Shown in pieces: positions 60,247 to 64,000 of a stretch of DNA of 64,000 nucleotides. The position numbers and the translations under genes are program-made. A model generated the notes under the pieces. It searched no databases, was not told the origin of the DNA, and saw only the letters and a program-made list of their open reading frames with translations. The DNA is from an uncultured Maribacter sp. (GTDB lineage: Bacteria; Bacteroidota; Bacteroidia; Flavobacteriales; Flavobacteriaceae), in the NCBI GenBank assembly GCA_947498505.1, contig CANMKG010000002.1, positions 62,001 through 126,000 of the forward strand, read 5' to 3'. Every line of letters begins with the position of its first letter. The first letter of the stretch is position 1.

Positions 60247-62364
60247 TTATTTATGAAGCGCTAGTTGAATACGTTTTCTAGGAACGTCTACTTCCAAAAC
60301 CTTTACAATGATTTGCTGGTGTAAACTTACATGTTCGTTAACATCTTTTACAAAGGAATTGGATAGGTTCGAAACATGAATTAACCCGCTTTCCTTTATG
60401 CCAATATCCACAAAACATCCAAAATTGGTAATGTTATTTACAATTCCAGGTAAAAGTTGACCCGAAGTTAAATCAGTAATAGATTTAATTTTTTGATTAA
60501 ATGTAAACACTTTGGCCTTTTCACGTAGGTCCAATCCTGGTTTTTCTAGTTCGTTTACAATGTCCTTTAATGTTAGCAATCCAACATCTTGAGTGGTATA
60601 ATTACTAAGATTAATATTTTCAAGCTCTTTTTTATTCCCTACAAGATTTGCTACGTTCATGTTTTTATCTTTTGCCATTTTTTCTGCAATGGCATAACTT
60701 TCTGGATGTATAGCAGAATCGTCTAATGGATTTTTGGCATTTTTAATACGTAAAAATGCTGCACCTTGTTCAAACGCTTTCCCTCCTAAACGCGGAACTT
60801 TTTTAATGGAATTTCGGTTTAAAAAAGAACCATTTTCATTTCTATAGGTTACTATATTTTCAGCCAATTTTGACCCAATACCCGAAACGTAGCTGAGCAA
60901 AGGTATGCTTGCTGTGTTAATATTTACACCAACAGAATTTACACAACTTTCAACAACGCTATGTAGAGATTTCTGTAATTTGGCTTGGTCAACATCATGT
61001 TGGTATTGCCCAACACCTATTGATTTTGCGTCAATTTTTACCAACTCAGCCAAAGGGTCAGCGAGTCTTCTTCCTATTGAAACAGCTCCTCGAACGGTAA
61101 CATCGTAATTTGGAAATTCGTCTCTGGCAATTTTTGAAGCAGAGTAGATAGATGCTCCTGCTTCGCTAACGACAAATACTTCAATAGCATTTTTAAAATG
61201 AACTCTTTTTATCAGTTGTTCTGTTTCACGAGATGCGGTTCCGTTACCAATAGCAATGGCTTCAATTTTATAAGCATCAGCCAGGGAACTTATTTTTTTA
61301 ATAGCTCCAGAACTGTCATTTTGTGGAGGGTGTGGATAAATGGTTTCATTATGTAGTAAATCGCCCTGAGCACTTAAGCAAACCACTTTGCACCCTGTTC
61401 TAAATCCTGGATCAATGGCTAAAATTCTTTTTTCTCCAAGGGGTGCTCCAAGTAATAACTGTTTTAGGTTTTTTGAGAAAACACGAATAGCCGCTTCATC
61501 TGCTTTTTTCTTGGCTAGTTTAATACTTTCGTTAGAAAGTGATGGTAAAAGTAAACGTTTATAAGCATCCTTAATGGCTAAAATAATTTGGTCACTGCAC
61601 TCGTTGTTGGACTTAATGATGCGGTTTTCTATTTTGTTTAAAGCACGTTCATCATCTATTTCAATTTTTGTTCGAATAAATCCTTCGTTTTCTGCTCTTA
61701 ATATAGCAAGTAAGCGGTGAGATGGACAACGGCTTAATGATTCGGACCAATCAAAATAATCACGAAATTTTTGTGCTTTTTCATCCTCTTTTTTAGTACT
61801 GATTACTTTGGTGGTAATCTGAGCAAATTTTTCTAATTGGTAACGAATTTGATTTCGAATATCAGAGCGTTCATTAATCCATTCAGCAATAATATGTCTA
61901 GCACCTTGCAGGGCTTCTTCTTCCTCGGCAACATTATTACTAATATATTTAGAAGCTGTAAATTCAATATCACTGGCATTTTGCGCCATTATGATTTTTG
62001 CAAGAGGCTCTAAACCTTTATTTCTAGCTGCTTCAGCTTTTGTTTTTTTACTTTTTTTATAGGGGAGGTAAATATCTTCCAGAACAGTTAGTTCTGACGT
62101 ATTATTAATTTTTTGTTGAAGTTCGGTAGTTAAAACTTGTTGCTCTTCAAGTGCTTTTAAAATTGCTTTTTTGCGTTTTTCAAGCGATTCAAATTGTTCT
62201 TTAAAAGTTACAATTTGTCCAATTTGAACTTCATCTAAATTACCTGTTGCTTCTTTACGATAACGCGATATAAATGGAATTGTACAATCTTCGTTTAAAA
62301 GTGCAATAGTATTTTTAACACCTTGCTCAGGAAGTTGAGTATGTTTGGTTATATATTTTATCAT
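60247..62364 (-). CDS. Tex-family transcription accessory/RNA-binding protein
   Basis: 705 aa. Order of domains: N-terminal helical Tex region, YqgF-like RNase H fold (AIDPGFRTGCKVVCL, about 335-350), helix-hairpin-helix pair (YVSGIGSKLAENIV; IKKVPRLGGKAFEQGAAFLRI) and a C-terminal S1 domain (GIVNNITNFGCFVDIGIKESGLIHVS). Cytosolic nucleic-acid-binding protein affecting transcription. Shorter than gammaproteobacterial Tex by roughly 70 residues but all domains are present. Its start codon lies directly behind the terminator of the upstream OmpA gene. Confidence 0.93.
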   Translation of the reverse strand: MIKYITKHTQLPEQGVKNTIALLNEDCTIPFISRYRKEATGNLDEVQIGQIVTFKEQFESLEKRKKAILKALEEQQVLTTELQQKINNTSELTVLEDIYLPYKKSKKTKAEAARNKGLEPLAKIIMAQNASDIEFTASKYISNNVAEEEEALQGARHIIAEWINERSDIRNQIRYQLEKFAQITTKVISTKKEDEKAQKFRDYFDWSESLSRCPSHRLLAILRAENEGFIRTKIEIDDERALNKIENRIIKSNNECSDQIILAIKDAYKRLLLPSLSNESIKLAKKKADEAAIRVFSKNLKQLLLGAPLGEKRILAIDPGFRTGCKVVCLSAQGDLLHNETIYPHPPQNDSSGAIKKISSLADAYKIEAIAIGNGTASRETEQLIKRVHFKNAIEVFVVSEAGASIYSASKIARDEFPNYDVTVRGAVSIGRRLADPLAELVKIDAKSIGVGQYQHDVDQAKLQKSLHSVVESCVNSVGVNINTASIPLLSYVSGIGSKLAENIVTYRNENGSFLNRNSIKKVPRLGGKAFEQGAAFLRIKNAKNPLDDSAIHPESYAIAEKMAKDKNMNVANLVGNKKELENINLSNYTTQDVGLLTLKDIVNELEKPGLDLREKAKVFTFNQKIKSITDLTSGQLLPGIVNNITNFGCFVDIGIKESGLIHVSNLSNSFVKDVNEHVSLHQQIIVKVLEVDVPRKRIQLALHK

Positions 62365-62371
62365 AATAAAA

Positions 62372-62399
62372 AGACCTTACAATTGTATTTGTAAGGTCT
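62372..62399 (-). terminator. Rho-independent terminator of the OmpA gene
   Basis: AGACCTTACAA (62372-62382) pairs perfectly with TTGTAAGGTCT (62389-62399). On the - strand the hairpin is followed by TTTTTATTATG, the ATG being the Tex start codon. Confidence 0.85.
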
Positions 62400-62449
62400 C
62401 TAATATATTATACTTGATGGATTAAATCGAAATTTGAAGGTAAAATTTT

Positions 62450-63151
62450 TTAGTTTTCTCCAGACTGCGTTTTTGCATCGTTAATCATTTTTTCGTTCGG
62501 TAAAATGGCAACATTTACTCTTCGATTTTTAGCTCTACCTTCTGCAGTACTATTGTCATGTGTTGGTTTATTTTCTCCAAACCATTGCGTAGTAAATCTA
62601 CCTGCTGATAAGCCCGCTCCAGTGAAGTAATTCGTAACAGCATTAGCTCTGTTTTTAGATAATGTCATATTGTATTCAGCTGACCCAGCACTATCTGTAT
62701 GTCCCACAACTAAAATATTGGTGTCGGGGTACTCTTTAAAAACACCGGTTAATTTATCTAAAGTAACTTTAGAGTCAGGAGTAATAATATACTTGTTAGT
62801 GTCAAAATGGACACCACTATTTTCATCGAAAGTAACTACAATACCATTGTCTATTCGTTCTACAACAGCTCCTGGAATTTCCTCTTCTATTTTTTGAGCC
62901 TGCTTGTCCATTTTGTTACCAATAAGAACACCAGCACCTCCACCAACAACTCCACCAATAACAGCGCCTAATTCTCCATTACCACCTTTTCCAACATTAT
63001 TACCAATTATAGCTCCTAATATTGCACCACCAGCGGCACCAATTACTGCTCCTTTTTGTTTGTTGTTTGCATTTTGAACCGTTTTACAATTTGTAAAACT
63101 AATTGCAATTACTAATGCCAATGCTGTGTTAAGTATTTTATTTGTTTTCAT
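62450..63151 (-). CDS. OmpA-family lipoprotein with glycine-zipper segment
   Basis: 233 aa with a lipoprotein signal (lipobox FTNC, about Cys22). Residues 33-85 form glycine-zipper repeats (AVIGAAGGAILGAIIGNNVGK), which can insert in membranes, and residues 100-225 an OmpA/MotB peptidoglycan-binding domain (ILVVGHTDSAGSAEYNMTLS, RAKNRRVNVAI). YiaD-like. It links the outer membrane to peptidoglycan. Follows the lipocalin-like gene by 16 bp, so they are probably one operon. Confidence 0.9.
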   Translation of the reverse strand: MKTNKILNTALALVIAISFTNCKTVQNANNKQKGAVIGAAGGAILGAIIGNNVGKGGNGELGAVIGGVVGGGAGVLIGNKMDKQAQKIEEEIPGAVVERIDNGIVVTFDENSGVHFDTNKYIITPDSKVTLDKLTGVFKEYPDTNILVVGHTDSAGSAEYNMTLSKNRANAVTNYFTGAGLSAGRFTTQWFGENKPTHDNSTAEGRAKNRRVNVAILPNEKMINDAKTQSGEN

Positions 63152-63167
63152 AATATTAATGGGGGTT

Positions 63168-63644
63168 TTAATTTATTGTTTTGGAAAAAATCATACGTAT
63201 TGTAAAAGGTTTATCATCCACAGAAAGGGTTTGTTCCCAAACCATACTAGTTTCTGTTAATTGCGTAAGATTTAATCTAAAACCAACATTATTCTGACTT
63301 TTGTTTTTTGCATCTGTAGGTTTTAAAAGAAAATCATATAAGCCGGTAATTTCATTAATTTCTTTGATTGTAAAAACAAAATTACGAACGCCTACAGCGC
63401 AATCTGTTTTATTAATGGCATATATTCCAGTATTGTTATTTGGGATAAATTGCCATGTGCTTCCTTCAAAACAATTTTTTTCCGCATCGTTTAAAAGATT
63501 TACCTTATACGTTCCAGATTCACTATAGGTAACCTCATTTAATGTCCAGTCTCCTTTTATTACTTTTTTGGATACTTTTACGGTTTTAGATGCTCCGCAA
63601 GACAAAAGAAATGTGCAAAGTAGAAGTGCTAATGTTTGTTTCAT
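63168..63644 (-). CDS. Lipocalin-like lipoprotein
   Basis: 158 aa with a lipoprotein signal (MKQTLALLLCTFLLSC, Cys16). The sequence VIKGDWTLNEVTYSESG, CFEGSTWQFIPNNNTGIYAI and FRLNLTQLTETSMVWEQ follows the small lipocalin-like domain common in Bacteroidota. Periplasm-facing; ligand unknown. A hairpin (63647-63668) lies only two bases before the ATG. Confidence 0.78.
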   Translation of the reverse strand: MKQTLALLLCTFLLSCGASKTVKVSKKVIKGDWTLNEVTYSESGTYKVNLLNDAEKNCFEGSTWQFIPNNNTGIYAINKTDCAVGVRNFVFTIKEINEITGLYDFLLKPTDAKNKSQNNVGFRLNLTQLTETSMVWEQTLSVDDKPFTIRMIFSKTIN

Positions 63645-63646
63645 GA

Positions 63647-63668
63647 GTTTTCGTTTATATACGAAAAC
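63647..63668 (-). promoter_or_regulatory. Hairpin directly before the lipocalin start codon
   Basis: GTTTTCGT (63647-63654) and ACGAAAAC (63661-63668) form an 8-bp stem with a 6-nt loop ending two bases upstream of the ATG. In an mRNA it would occupy the ribosome-binding region. It could alternatively help end metG, but no T-run follows. Confidence 0.4.
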
Positions 63669-63701
63669 GTAAGTGATTTAGATTTTTAAAAAGGTAATAT
63701 T

Positions 63702-64000
63702 TTAGCTAATAGTTTCTCCATTGGAAACTCCGTTCTCATCAGGATTTACAAAGACTAGTTTTCCTTCTGCATTTTCGGTCATTAGAATCATTCCTTCACT
63801 TTCAACACCTCTTAGTGCTCTTGGAGCTAAATTTACTAATACAGTTACCTTTTTACCCACTATTTCTTCTGGTGTAAAACTTTCTGCAATACCTGATACT
63901 ATTGTACGTGTATCTAAACCGGTATCTACTTTTAAAACTAAAAGTTTTTTGGCTTTAGGCATTTTTTCGGCTTCAGTAATAGTTCCAACACGCATATCCA
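63702..64000 (-). CDS. metG: Methionyl-tRNA synthetase, C-terminal tRNA-binding domain (5' part outside window)
   Basis: The frame continues past the right edge (the codon before MRVGTI is GAT). The visible 99 residues are the Trbp111/EMAP-type domain appended to bacterial MetRS: MRVGTITEAEKMPKAKKLLVLKVDTG, RTIVSGIAESFTPEEIVGKK, NLAPRALRGVESEGMILM. A stand-alone domain of this type cannot be excluded from the fragment, but the sequence reads as a MetRS C-terminus. Confidence 0.85.
   Translation of the reverse strand, partial: DMRVGTITEAEKMPKAKKLLVLKVDTGLDTRTIVSGIAESFTPEEIVGKKVTVLVNLAPRALRGVESEGMILMTENAEGKLVFVNPDENGVSNGETIS

Overview
The window looks like chromosome of a member of the Flavobacteriia (Bacteroidota). 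The grounds are: low GC throughout, several Bacteroidota-type -7 boxes (TAnnTTTG), many lipoboxes of the form LxxC, TTG/GTG starts without strong Shine-Dalgarno sequences, an SDR-type L-threonine dehydrogenase of the flavobacterial kind, and above all a complete flexirubin/dialkylresorcinol pigment cluster with a tyrosine ammonia-lyase closely resembling the one I recall from Flavobacterium johnsoniae. I cannot name the genus.

Layout. 1-5.8 kb (+): the 3' part of a NirB-like flavoprotein, a sulfite/nitrite-reductase-like protein ending in rubredoxin, a PAS-PAS histidine kinase, a receiver fused to a Crp-type regulator, and a UspA protein. A tRNA-Arg(CCU) follows. 5.9-15.5 kb: housekeeping and envelope genes (threonine dehydrogenase, lipoproteins, a membrane-anchored M28 peptidase, a CBS protein, a pentapeptide protein, a GH99-like lipoprotein, an EamA transporter). 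15.5-20.6 kb: a LytS/LytR-type two-component pair and, divergently, a two-gene lipoprotein operon whose second member is an alpha/beta hydrolase that has lost its catalytic serine. 20.7-25.4 kb is the accessory stretch: a hydrolase-TPR protein, a lone SIR2-like protein and a HEAT-repeat lipoprotein separated by a ~195-nt palindromic element, then a tail-less ssb, REP-like inverted repeats, a GIY-YIG nuclease and two tandem-repeat arrays.

25.4-57.6 kb is the flexirubin cluster: 28 genes run leftward from the ammonia-lyase at 56.3 kb to a CoA/ACP ligase at 25.4 kb, with a halogenase-like flavoprotein diverging at 56.4 kb. By family knowledge, tyrosine is deaminated to 4-coumarate, ligated to an ACP, and extended by ketosynthases, a ketoreductase and hotdog dehydratases to an aryl polyene. 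DarB and DarA make a dialkylresorcinol, and an acyltransferase joins the two as an ester. The cluster also carries tailoring genes (methyltransferase, halogenase), an ABC exporter, an MMPL-acyltransferase fusion, LolA/LolB-like proteins, a beta-barrel and a polysaccharide deacetylase, which suggest export to the outer membrane. A REP-like hairpin sits exactly at the 3' end of this long operon.

57.7-64 kb (-): two tandem paralogous secreted proteins, a PAP2 phosphatase, a tiny Lys/Cys-rich protein, Tex, an OmpA lipoprotein, a lipocalin-like lipoprotein and the 3' end of metG.

The least explained material is the 21.8-25.4 kb stretch. It holds a structured palindrome bounding single genes, and a GIY-YIG nuclease embedded in REP-like repeats whose 54-bp array is in phase with its own reading frame.
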